Of a stretch of DNA of 8,700 bases, positions 1 to 5,855 are shown piece after piece. Both the position numbers and the translations under genes were made by a program. Below the pieces are notes generated by a model. It had not been told where the DNA came from, searched no databases, and was given only the letters and a program-made list of their open reading frames with translations. Position 1 is the stretch's first letter. Every line of letters begins with the position of its first letter. The stretch spans positions 1 to 8,700 of the forward strand of contig JAAZAW010000201.1 of assembly GCA_012514125.1 (NCBI GenBank). The letters are read 5' to 3'. This DNA is from Phycisphaerae bacterium. GTDB taxonomy: Bacteria; Planctomycetota; Phycisphaerae; JAAYCJ01.

Positions 1-156
1 GAGAAATATTTGACAGGACGAAAACAACTTCCAAAAGAATTGCCGGCGTATTATGGTTTTGGCGATGAGAACGAAGCCATCGTTTGTGCGGATGAAATCG
101 GTGCCGCATGGAAGAAATATCCGAATGCCATTCAATGGCTCAGGGATCAACATTAA
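1..156 (+). CDS. C-terminal end of an unrecognised protein (partial)
   Basis: Frame 1 is open from the left edge of the window to a TAA at 154-156 and gives 51 residues. They read like a real protein tail: a mixed-charge segment (EKYLTGRKQLPKE), a GFGDENEA stretch and an amphipathic ending with AAWKKYPNAIQWLRDQH. I do not recognise the family, and nothing here identifies a catalytic motif. There is no membrane segment. The gene points towards fic, so the two are convergent with about 115 bp between their stop codons. That gap is almost filled by a repeat that starts at this gene's stop codon. The alternative reading, a chance open frame, cannot be excluded for such a short piece. Confidence 0.55.
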   Translation, partial: EKYLTGRKQLPKELPAYYGFGDENEAIVCADEIGAAWKKYPNAIQWLRDQH

Positions 157-267
157 CACAAACAACACCAGACTTATCAGAATCAACCCCGGCAGGTTTT
201 CCCGATGCCGCTCGATCACTGTTTCATCACATTCAGGAAAATGACACCGGATCGATCTGAGAACGTT
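151..267. repeat. Direct repeat copy A flanking fic
   Basis: This segment aligns without gaps to 1600-1716 at a constant offset of 1449. By hand count about 86 of 117 positions match (about 74%). The best blocks are ACCAGACT at 167-174, ATCAACCC with GGCAGGTTTT around 182-200, CAGGAAAA at 234-241 and CGATCTG at 253-259. It starts at the stop codon of the partial upstream gene and ends 5 bp before the fic stop codon. It does not look like a terminator and has no strong internal palindrome. Its nature is unknown. Confidence 0.75.
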
Positions 268-271
268 TCCC

Positions 272-1450
272 CTACTCGTTATTCGTCGAGAAGGGTTCCG
301 TTCCCTCGTTCAAGATCTTGATGTACCGCTGATAGATAAACTGTCGATTGCGACGTTTGCCGGTCAGTTCCTTGACGATTCCGATCTTCTGGAGATGAAT
401 CAGAGATACTGTCACCGTCGGCACGGAAAGAGCCAATTCCTCCGCCGCTTTCATAATCGAGCAGACCGGATGCTTTTGCATATAGCTTAACAGTCTCAGA
501 GCAGAGCCTGAAGCCCGTCCCAGTAATTCGACTTTTTTCCGATCGTCATCGAAAAGTTTGATAAGACGCTGGATAGTCTTGACCGCCTGCTGTGACGTTT
601 CGATGATCCCATTGAGGAAAAATGCCAGCCACATCTCCCAGTCACCTTCCATTCGCACTTTTTGCAGCAGATCGTAATAATCCTGTCGATGGGTCTTAAA
701 ATACAGACTCAAGTAGAGCATAGGAGCCGTCATCGCCTTGGCCTCACACAAGATCAGTGTGATCAGCAATCGTCCCAATCGACCATTGCCATCCAAGAAG
801 GGATGAATCGTCTCGAACTGAACGTGAGCCAAAGCCACTTTGACCAAGAGCGGTAACTTCACAGGCTCATCGTGCAAAAATTTTTCCAGGGCACCCATAC
901 ATTCGATGACCTTATCCGGTGGCGGCGGAACAAAATGGGCGTTGCCTGGTCGGGAACCGCCGATCCAATTCTGACTGCGTCGAAATTCCCCAGGGTTCTT
1001 CTGGCTGCCCCGTCCCTTGGTGAGTAAGACCCGATGAATCTCCCTGAGCAATCGCAGAGATAACGGCATCCCCTTCTTCAATCGCTCCAATCCATATTGT
1101 AAAGCCGCCACATAATTCGAAACCTCCTGGACATCATCCACCGGAACTCCGGGAATTTCCGCATCTTCAAACAACAGTAAATCGGTCAGCGACGATTGGG
1201 TTCCTTCGATCTGCGAGGAGAGGACCGCCTCTTTTCGGATGTACATGTAAAGGAAGAGCGATGGGTCCGGCAGCAGAGTCGACATCCCATCCAAACGTCC
1301 CAAGGCGATCATCGCCTGATCCAGAAGATCCCGCAGTTCCCCGTCGATCTGGACCGGCGGACTCGGAGGTAAGGGCTGAGGCACAAATGCCTTACATTTT
1401 TCCCCTACCGTAGAGATGATCTCATAATGTCCGATTGATTTTCGTTTCAT
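272..1450 (-). CDS. fic: Fic-family AMP-transferase with winged-helix C-terminus
   Basis: This 392-residue protein is predicted to transfer AMP from ATP onto a hydroxyl side chain of a target protein in the cytoplasm. The order of parts is: an N-terminal Fic_N helical region (about 35-115); the alpha-inhibitory motif S78-SQI-E82-G83; the Fic core with a flap region near NWIGGSRPGNAHF (161-173); the catalytic motif H216-PFLDGNGR-LGR227; and a C-terminal winged helix-turn-helix (about 325-380, MKAAEELALSVPTVTVSLIHL). An inhibitory motif N-terminal to the core makes this a class II Fic protein, a type held in check in cis, so no antitoxin partner is needed and none is seen. The ATG at 1450 is chosen because the Fic_N region follows it directly. 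The Shine-Dalgarno sequence is weak. The winged helix and the palindromes upstream suggest that it regulates its own gene (inference). The target protein is unknown. Family assignment is very secure. Confidence 0.96.
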   Translation of the reverse strand: MKRKSIGHYEIISTVGEKCKAFVPQPLPPSPPVQIDGELRDLLDQAMIALGRLDGMSTLLPDPSLFLYMYIRKEAVLSSQIEGTQSSLTDLLLFEDAEIPGVPVDDVQEVSNYVAALQYGLERLKKGMPLSLRLLREIHRVLLTKGRGSQKNPGEFRRSQNWIGGSRPGNAHFVPPPPDKVIECMGALEKFLHDEPVKLPLLVKVALAHVQFETIHPFLDGNGRLGRLLITLILCEAKAMTAPMLYLSLYFKTHRQDYYDLLQKVRMEGDWEMWLAFFLNGIIETSQQAVKTIQRLIKLFDDDRKKVELLGRASGSALRLLSYMQKHPVCSIMKAAEELALSVPTVTVSLIHLQKIGIVKELTGKRRNRQFIYQRYIKILNEGTEPFSTNNE

Positions 1451-1467
1451 AGGGCTTACCCAGGTTT

Positions 1468-1545
1468 CCTTTAATATGAAATTTACTATTAAAGGATATA
1501 TCGCTTTAGTTTAATAGTCAATGCCGTAATTAAAGTTTCCTTTAA
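1468..1545. promoter_or_regulatory. Cluster of three inverted repeats with TTAAAG core (candidate fic operators)
   Basis: Three palindromes crowd the fic promoter. IR1 is CCTTTAAT (1468-1475) and ATTAAAGG (1488-1495), both arms perfect with a 12-bp spacer. IR2 is ACTATTAAA (1485-1493) and TTTAATAGT (1510-1518), perfect 9-bp arms with 16 bp between. IR3 is TTAAAG (1530-1535) and CTTTAA (1540-1545) with 4 bp between. IR1 and IR2 share a half-site that covers the -10 element, and IR2 reaches the -35 element. This layout fits a repressor that binds several half-sites. The obvious candidate is the winged helix of the Fic protein itself. Binding is inferred; the repeats are seen directly. Confidence 0.7.
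1493..1521 (-). promoter_or_regulatory. Putative sigma70-type promoter of fic
   Basis: On the minus strand a TTGACT -35 element (1521-1516) is followed after exactly 17 bp by TATCCT (1498-1493) as the -10. A start of transcription near 1486 would give a leader of about 36 nt before the fic ATG. Both elements are overlapped by the TTAAAG palindromes, so binding there would block RNA polymerase. Confidence 0.55.
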
Positions 1546-1560
1546 CGAGATTCAGAGGAC

Positions 1561-1573
1561 TTTTATACCAAGC
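1561..1573 (+). repeat. 13-bp direct repeat TTTTATACCAAGC, left copy
   Basis: It is identical to 2178-2190, and the two copies bracket about 600 bp that contain all the other repeats of this region. It is followed by AATCAAAA, and the right copy by GGTTGATTTTG, so a TTGATT/AATCAA core follows in opposite orientations. It may be the end of a small interspersed element or a shared regulatory site. Confidence 0.5.
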
Positions 1574-1599
1574 AATCAAAAGGAACTTCTCCAGCCTCC

Positions 1600-1716
1600 C
1601 ATTTTCACATATACCACCAGACTGACCACGATCAACCCTGGCAGGTTTTTCCGATCCAGCCCAATCAAGATTCCCTATTAATCAGGAAAATCCCACACGA
1701 ACGATCTGGCAACGTT
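1600..1716. repeat. Direct repeat copy B flanking fic
   Basis: This is the partner of 151-267, in the same orientation, with no net insertion or deletion across about 117 bp at about 74% identity by hand count. It lies upstream of the fic promoter, so the two copies enclose the whole fic gene with its control region. The degree of divergence indicates an old duplication rather than a recent target-site duplication. Confidence 0.75.
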
Positions 1717-1740
1717 CCAGAACTATACAGCAAAAACAAT

Positions 1741-1887
1741 CTATGCATCTGGCATCTCTGTCGGTTCTTCCTCCCCCACCAATGCCTGGATCACCTTTGC
1801 CGCCTGTTCATGATGAGGCTTTTTGAAAACCAATTCCATTCTTCCATCAAACAACTAATACGCATTCCACTTAATCTTTGCTTCCAC
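1741..1887 (-). pseudogene. Decayed C-terminal coding remnant
   Basis: Read on the minus strand, this stretch gives a protein-like tail with the pieces VEAKIKWNAY, then an in-frame TAG (1857-1855), then LFDGRMELVFKKPHHEQAA and KVIQALVGEEEPTEMPDA, ending at a TAG at 1743-1741. The amphipathic lysine/glutamate pattern on both sides of the stop in one frame suggests an old coding sequence. Upstream the frame runs straight into the composite repeat at 1891, which may have truncated the gene. A small gene starting at the ATG at 1839 (32 residues) is possible but has no clear ribosome binding site. I do not recognise the family. Confidence 0.4.
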
Positions 1888-1890
1888 CCT

Positions 1891-1987
1891 GTCGCTTCGA
1901 CCCATTCGACAAGCTCAGGGACCACAGGCTCAGCGACCGAAATTTTGATATTTGTAATGCTACGACACGACTAAATCAAAAGCGTAT
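1891..1987. repeat. Composite interspersed repeat, long copy
   Basis: Positions 1925-1987 match 3615-3677 at 55 of 63 bases by hand count. The element starts with GTCGCTTCG and reaches AGCGAC at its other arm, a 6-bp inverted repeat. It then continues to TTTTGAT (1943-1949) and ATCAAAA (1975-1981), a second inverted repeat with a 25-bp loop, and ends at AGCGTAT. Compared with the short copy it has about 24 extra bases between the GTCGCTTCG and CAGGCTCAGCGAC parts. The extra bases contain TTCGACAAGCTCAGGGACC, a near relative of the CAGGCTCAGCGACC unit, so the extra part looks like an internal expansion. Confidence 0.75.
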
Positions 1988-2029
1988 CAGGCACCTCGTT
2001 ATCTGCGGTAAAAGCGGTGTGTGACTAAA

Positions 2030-2048
2030 TTTCCTGGTGACCTGGAAA
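2030..2048. promoter_or_regulatory. Near-perfect 19-bp palindrome (candidate operator)
   Basis: TTTCCTGGT, a central G, then ACCTGGAAA form a palindrome with 8 of 9 arm positions paired. It is about 210 bp upstream of the GH130 gene and 15 bp from the strong hairpin. It could bind a dimeric regulator or be part of a repeat. Function is not shown. Confidence 0.3.
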
Positions 2049-2062
2049 TGGCCATCTCCCTT

Positions 2063-2092
2063 CCGTCATCCCCGCCTTCGCGGGGATGACGG
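2063..2092. repeat. Perfect hairpin repeat of the GTCATCCCCGC type
   Basis: CCGTCATCCCCGC (2063-2075) and its exact complement (2080-2092) form a 13-bp stem with a CTTC loop. This sequence resembles a widespread class of extragenic palindromes (GTCATCCCCGC...GCGGGGATGAC) seen in many bacterial genomes. As RNA it would fold very stably. It is not followed by a run of T on either strand, so a repeat is more likely than a terminator. Confidence 0.85.
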
Positions 2093-2151
2093 GAAAAAGG
2101 ACTGCCAGAAAATTTGGGCAGACACGTAAAAGCGATCGACTAAAATCAGCC

Positions 2152-2179
2152 TTGCAAAAAGGGAAAAGAATGATATTTT
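2152..2179 (+). promoter_or_regulatory. Possible promoter of the GH130 gene
   Basis: TTGCAA (2152-2157) and TATTTT (2174-2179) are separated by 16 bp and would give a leader of about 70 nt. The -10 end overlaps the right copy of the TTTTATACCAAGC repeat. The match is modest. A TTGACA at 2234-2239 lies too close to the start codon to serve as a -35 element for this gene. Confidence 0.25.
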
Positions 2180-2190
2180 TTATACCAAGC
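2178..2190 (+). repeat. 13-bp direct repeat TTTTATACCAAGC, right copy
   Basis: It is identical to 1561-1573 and sits 67 bp before the GH130 start codon, in its likely leader or promoter. Confidence 0.5.
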
Positions 2191-2256
2191 GGTTGATTTT
2201 GAATGCGTCTGCCGTGTCGGTTAAAAACAACCATTGACAAGTTTGAAAGGATTACG

Positions 2257-3462
2257 ATGACATCATTATTCCGATATAGTTCTTCACCCGCGATTGTACC
2301 ACAAACAGGTTGTGATTGGGCCGATACAATGGTGCTCAATCCGGCGATGATTCAAGATCCGAAAACTCATCGGCTGCACATGCTCTTTCGGGCGACAGGT
2401 CCCTGGCCAAAGAAGCAGATGGCCGGTAAACCCTTGCCTTATCCGATTTTTCTGGGGTATGGCTATAGTGACGATCTGGGCGAAACATGGCAGGCCGATT
2501 TTTCGCGTCCGGCTTTGGCTCCGGTACTGGCTTATGAAAAGGAAAATATCTGGATCAATAATATTCACGGGCATCGGGTCGTGAATTACGCCAACGGCTG
2601 TATCGAAGATCCGCGATTACACTATGTCGATGGGACGTTATATCTGACCGTTGCCTGTCGGATGTTTCCACCGGGACCGTATTGGGAGCATGATGAACCA
2701 ACGCAGTGTTGTCCGGCCTGGATTCACGATGTTGACCAACCTTTGGGTATCGCAGCGAGGACCAATCTGACGGTGACGGTGTTGTATCAGGTGGATCTGG
2801 ACCGATTAACAGCCAAGGATTATGAACACGCGTTTGCTTATGTAACGCATCTGACCGATCCGGAAGTCAGCGACAACCGGGACGCTTTTTTGTTTCCGGA
2901 AAAGCTGATCATTGACGGTCAGCCGCAGTACGTAATGATTCATCGACCCCGGGAGCCTCATACTTTTGCAGGTGGCCGGCAGGGGGTATCTCCTTCCATT
3001 TTCATTGGTTCGGCGACACGCCTGGAGGATTTTCCGACCCATCAGGCCCGACATAAGTTGCTGGCAGAACCGATGTTCGACTGGGAAGGCAATCGCATCG
3101 GCGGAAGCTTTCCTCCGATCAAAATCTCGAGCAATGAGTGGCTCCTCGGCTATCACGGCAAAAAAGATGATGCCACAGGTTATACGCAGTCCTTTATGAT
3201 CTTGAAACAGGAATCGGGGCAGTTTCCCAGGGTGATCCACCGTTGTCCGGATCGATTGATGTACGCCCGGCAGCCGTGGGAGTTGGAAGGTCGATTCAAA
3301 ATCCCATGCCTCTTTTCATGCAGTGGTGTGGTTGTCGGTGAGGACCTGATCATCGGTTATGGAGTAGCCGATGAGCGTGTTGGAATTGCCAAAGGGTCGT
3401 TTTCGACTCTCATTTCCTATCTTCGTCAATATGATGAGGCCGGGAACAAAAATATTTCTTAA
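2257..3462 (+). CDS. GH130-family beta-mannoside phosphorylase or mannosidase
   Basis: This 401-residue protein is predicted to split beta-mannosides in the cytoplasm, by phosphorolysis (giving mannose 1-phosphate) or hydrolysis. Family marks on a five-bladed propeller type fold are NPA (28-30), the catalytic-Asp motif E117-D118-P119-R120, RDAFLFPEK (208-216) followed by MIHRP (227-231), the active-site strand GGSFPPIKISSNEWLLGYHG (282-301) and the C-terminal YGVADERVGIA (368-378). The lysine and the HR pair lie where phosphorylases bind phosphate, which favours phosphorolysis, but the subfamily is not certain. Residues about 138-172 (WEHDEP, a CC pair, WIHDVDQP) look like an insertion beyond the usual core. 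The start at 2257 is preceded by AAAGG at a 6-nt spacing and is preferred over the ATG at 2203. There is no signal peptide. The gene is convergent with the GH42-like gene and alone on this strand. A neighbouring epimerase fits a mannoside pathway. Confidence 0.88.
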   Translation: MTSLFRYSSSPAIVPQTGCDWADTMVLNPAMIQDPKTHRLHMLFRATGPWPKKQMAGKPLPYPIFLGYGYSDDLGETWQADFSRPALAPVLAYEKENIWINNIHGHRVVNYANGCIEDPRLHYVDGTLYLTVACRMFPPGPYWEHDEPTQCCPAWIHDVDQPLGIAARTNLTVTVLYQVDLDRLTAKDYEHAFAYVTHLTDPEVSDNRDAFLFPEKLIIDGQPQYVMIHRPREPHTFAGGRQGVSPSIFIGSATRLEDFPTHQARHKLLAEPMFDWEGNRIGGSFPPIKISSNEWLLGYHGKKDDATGYTQSFMILKQESGQFPRVIHRCPDRLMYARQPWELEGRFKIPCLFSCSGVVVGEDLIIGYGVADERVGIAKGSFSTLISYLRQYDEAGNKNIS

Positions 3463-3604
3463 CGCTTAACGGAAGAAATTCATCTATTGCGTTGGTGTAG
3501 TTTATGAAGTCTCGTTTGGGAACAATTTTTACACTGTTGATCGAGTCGTGTCGTCGTTTCGGAGCCTGAGGAAAGCTCACGGGGCTTTCGCTTGCTTACG
3601 CCAC

Positions 3605-3677
3605 GTCGCTTCGGCAGGCTCAGCGACCGAAGTTTTGATCGTTTTAATACCACGATACGATTAAATCAAAAGCGTAT
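3605..3677. repeat. Composite interspersed repeat, short copy
   Basis: This is the second copy of the element at 1891-1987. It has GTCGCT (3605-3610) and AGCGAC (3622-3627) arms, then TTTTGAT (3633-3639) and ATCAAAA (3665-3671). It lies between the convergent GH130 and GH42-like genes and stops 4 bp from the GH42-like stop codon, so both transcripts would run into it. The rest of the 219-bp gap contains a weak GAAAGC/GCTTTC inverted repeat (3571-3589) and nothing else I can support. Confidence 0.75.
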
Positions 3678-3681
3678 AACT

Positions 3682-5775
3682 TTATGTTTTGGGCAGTTCC
3701 GCCACCCAGGTCGCGTGGGGCGGCAGGCTGATTGTTCGATTTTGATCTGCCGCTGGAGAAGAGGTCTGCCATATCGTTCGCGGTAGGGCGGGCAAAGTCA
3801 GTTCGACCGGTTCACGGGTCATATTGAAAATAAACCATATTTCATGATCAAAGCCCACACGTTTACGAATCCAAACTCCCTGCGGAGTGTCCTGCGATTG
3901 CCGCAAACCAAGGTGTTCCAGTAACCATTTGAGGGTCTCCACAGCGGGGGCTTGCCGGCGATCGGAATCGTTTACAGATACACCAGGCGGCAGAGTTATT
4001 ACCGTGCCTTGGCCGTAAGAATGTTCAACCGCGGCAGGTTGGTTATTCTTCCAGGCGGCTAGAACTTTTCCTCCGCATAATTCAAAATCCACATAATAAC
4101 GTTCCACGGAAAGTTTGGGACCTTGTGTGAATTCAAGATCATAAATACCCGGTTTTTTTGAGATAAAACGATCTTTTTCCCGACATCCCAGCAGATCGCT
4201 CAAGCCATGAGTGGGGCGAGTGGGACTGATCCAGGTATTTTCATCCCGGCAGGCAAAGGGATATTCGACAATCAACGATCCGCCGTTGCGGACAAAGTTT
4301 CTTAGCTGCTTTGCCAGTTGTGAATCGATGATCTCCGCAGCGCTGATATGAATTATTTGATAGGAACTCAGATCATCGCCCGGGATTACCCAATCGACCG
4401 TTTCACCTGCTATCAGATAAAGGGCATGGGCATTATGGATGGATTGTTTATAGAAATACTGTTTGGTTATTTTTTCATGCGAGGCTTCAAGATCTTCCAT
4501 CGCATCAATTCTGGAAAGCACATCCGATTGACGGCTGTATAGCAGAGCAATGCGTGAAGGAGCTCGGTGTGTTCCGATAAGACGGTCTCCATGTTTTTTA
4601 AGGATATCCGCAATTCGATCCGCGACGTTACTTCGAGGAGTGGACGATCCGTTGATTTCCCGAAGGCCGAAACCATTGGCTTCGTTCCCCAATCGTTCCG
4701 ATCGATACTGCCAGTAGGTAAACCCTGCGGCTCCACCGGCAATGGCCATCCAAATCAATTGGTTTAAGACCTGCGGATCAGGAGGCGGCCCCCAACCGCC
4801 CCAGTTGGGATAAAACTCATGACACCAGTACATGGGGTCCACCCGGCGAATCCAGTCGGAGATCAAATCGGAATTGGCATATTTAATGGGCGAATTGGGA
4901 TAAAGATCTATTGGAAACGAGGTACCATACCGATCGACTTTCCGGGCATTGAGCAGATCGTCGCTGGTATCACAGGCAGCATCCTGATTAATGGAACACT
5001 CTCCTACGTGGACCATCACAAAGGCTTTGGGGTCTTCGCTTCGAATGACCTCGGTAACCTGACCGACATGACCGGCAACGGCACTTGCAGCCCATTGCCG
5101 CCAGAGGAACATTTCAGTATGGTCGCATCCTGAAACGGGGGGCATGATCGTCTCAAAAGTCTCCCAGCCTTTGCCAAATGTCTGATTCAGATTTTCGATG
5201 GTCGAATATCGTTTTTCGAGCCATTGACGATAAGATTGAATGGAATGGACGCATTGGCACTGGCCAAGCGGTTTACTTCGCGGTTCGTTCCAGGCATCGT
5301 AAAACCACAAGGCCGGATGATTTCGATATCGACGAACCAACTCCCGGACAAAATCCAGAGCCGCAGACATGACACCCGGATTATCAAAACAAGGCAGCCA
5401 GCCGCCGACGTAAATCGCGCCATGACTGATCGGTGAAATGGGAACGCCGTGAAATCCGATCCGTGTGCCCTTGAGTTCATGAAAGGCCCAATCCGGTGCG
5501 GTTTCCAGCATCGGCTTTAGGATCACTTTTAATTTTTTCCTGCCGGCCAGATCAAATAAACAATCCAAATCGTCCCAGGTGGTTTTTCCACGAACTTTCT
5601 GATGCCATCGCCACTGAGGCCGATATTGAACATGGGTATATCCGATCCGGGCGATTTCATCCAGATCGGCTTCCCATTCCCCCGGCAGGGGTGTTGGAGC
5701 CCGGTAATATTGTACGCCATAAGGATAAAAATCGAGTTGCTTCTCAAAGTCCTTATTCAATGTCATAGGATTCAT
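3682..5775 (-). CDS. GH42-like beta-galactosidase family glycosidase
   Basis: This 697-residue protein is predicted to remove terminal sugars, probably beta-galactosides, by a retaining mechanism. Residues about 15-400 read as a TIM barrel. WYD-AWNEPR (157-166, in the form WFYDAWNEPR) carries the likely acid/base E164. YWCHEFYPNWGG (316-327) carries the likely nucleophile E320. A Rossmann-like trimerisation-type region follows (about 406-620, with ALLYSRQSDVL and LRNFVRNGGSLIVEYPFA), then a short C-terminal beta domain (about 640-697). There is no signal peptide, so it is cytoplasmic. The ORF can be extended upstream to a TTG near 5820, but the added residues (SGRLTTSFRYKKRK) look non-coding. 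ATG 5775 or 5766 is more likely, both with only a weak AAAGAAAG site. It is the last gene of the minus-strand set, 80 nt after the epimerase gene. GH42 members also act on other linkages, so the substrate is open. Confidence 0.85.
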   Translation of the reverse strand: MNPMTLNKDFEKQLDFYPYGVQYYRAPTPLPGEWEADLDEIARIGYTHVQYRPQWRWHQKVRGKTTWDDLDCLFDLAGRKKLKVILKPMLETAPDWAFHELKGTRIGFHGVPISPISHGAIYVGGWLPCFDNPGVMSAALDFVRELVRRYRNHPALWFYDAWNEPRSKPLGQCQCVHSIQSYRQWLEKRYSTIENLNQTFGKGWETFETIMPPVSGCDHTEMFLWRQWAASAVAGHVGQVTEVIRSEDPKAFVMVHVGECSINQDAACDTSDDLLNARKVDRYGTSFPIDLYPNSPIKYANSDLISDWIRRVDPMYWCHEFYPNWGGWGPPPDPQVLNQLIWMAIAGGAAGFTYWQYRSERLGNEANGFGLREINGSSTPRSNVADRIADILKKHGDRLIGTHRAPSRIALLYSRQSDVLSRIDAMEDLEASHEKITKQYFYKQSIHNAHALYLIAGETVDWVIPGDDLSSYQIIHISAAEIIDSQLAKQLRNFVRNGGSLIVEYPFACRDENTWISPTRPTHGLSDLLGCREKDRFISKKPGIYDLEFTQGPKLSVERYYVDFELCGGKVLAAWKNNQPAAVEHSYGQGTVITLPPGVSVNDSDRRQAPAVETLKWLLEHLGLRQSQDTPQGVWIRKRVGFDHEIWFIFNMTREPVELTLPALPRTIWQTSSPAADQNRTISLPPHATWVAELPKT

Positions 5776-5855
5776 CTTTCTTTTTTTATATCTGAAACTT
5801 GTTGTCAATCGTCCCGACAATCATTCAACTTTCAAACGTTATTTCGGGTGAAAGC
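5776..5855 (-). other. Intergenic spacer with two small inverted repeats
   Basis: The 80-nt gap between the epimerase and GH42-like genes holds CTTTCA/TGAAAG (5829-5834, 5849-5854) and TTGTC/GACAA (5802-5806, 5816-5820). Neither has a T tract typical of an intrinsic terminator. A TTGACA followed by AGTTT on the minus strand (5808-5795) lacks a well-spaced -10. The spacer may allow separate control of the GH42-like gene, but read-through is equally possible. Confidence 0.35.

Larger units (their letters stand above)
1546..2256. other. Gene-poor repeat-rich intergenic region
   Basis: No convincing intact gene lies between the fic promoter and the GH130 start on either strand. The region holds repeat copy B (1600-1716), a decayed coding remnant (1741-1887), a composite repeat (1891-1987), a near-palindrome (2030-2048), a strong hairpin (2063-2092) and two 13-bp direct repeats (1561-1573, 2178-2190). 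The open frame on the minus strand across 2025-2339 is rejected. Its coding-like part is only the reading of the hairpin, and it overlaps the GH130 start. Confidence 0.7.

Noticed and set aside
53..244. 63-residue plus-strand open frame near the left edge
   Set aside because: It is out of frame with the more protein-like partial gene ending at 156, and half of it lies in a repeat.
272..1450. fic as half of a toxin-antitoxin pair
   Set aside because: The inhibitory S-x-x-x-E-G motif is within the protein itself and no small partner gene is adjacent.
2063..2092. Strong hairpin as an intrinsic terminator
   Set aside because: No T run follows on either strand, no gene ends near it, and the sequence fits a known class of dispersed palindromes.
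2025..2339. 104-residue minus-strand open frame containing VIPAKAGM
   Set aside because: The protein-like VIPAKAGM reading is what the GTCATCCCCGC hairpin repeat gives when translated, and the frame overlaps the real GH130 start.
3571..3589. GAAAGC/GCTTTC inverted repeat after the GH130 gene as a terminator
   Set aside because: The stem is only 6 bp with a 7-base loop and no T tract follows on either strand, so I do not call it a terminator.
5795..5808. TTGACA with TATAAA as a promoter for the GH42-like gene
   Set aside because: The two words are only 12 bp apart, which does not fit a standard promoter, and the TATAAA lies 12 nt from the start codon.
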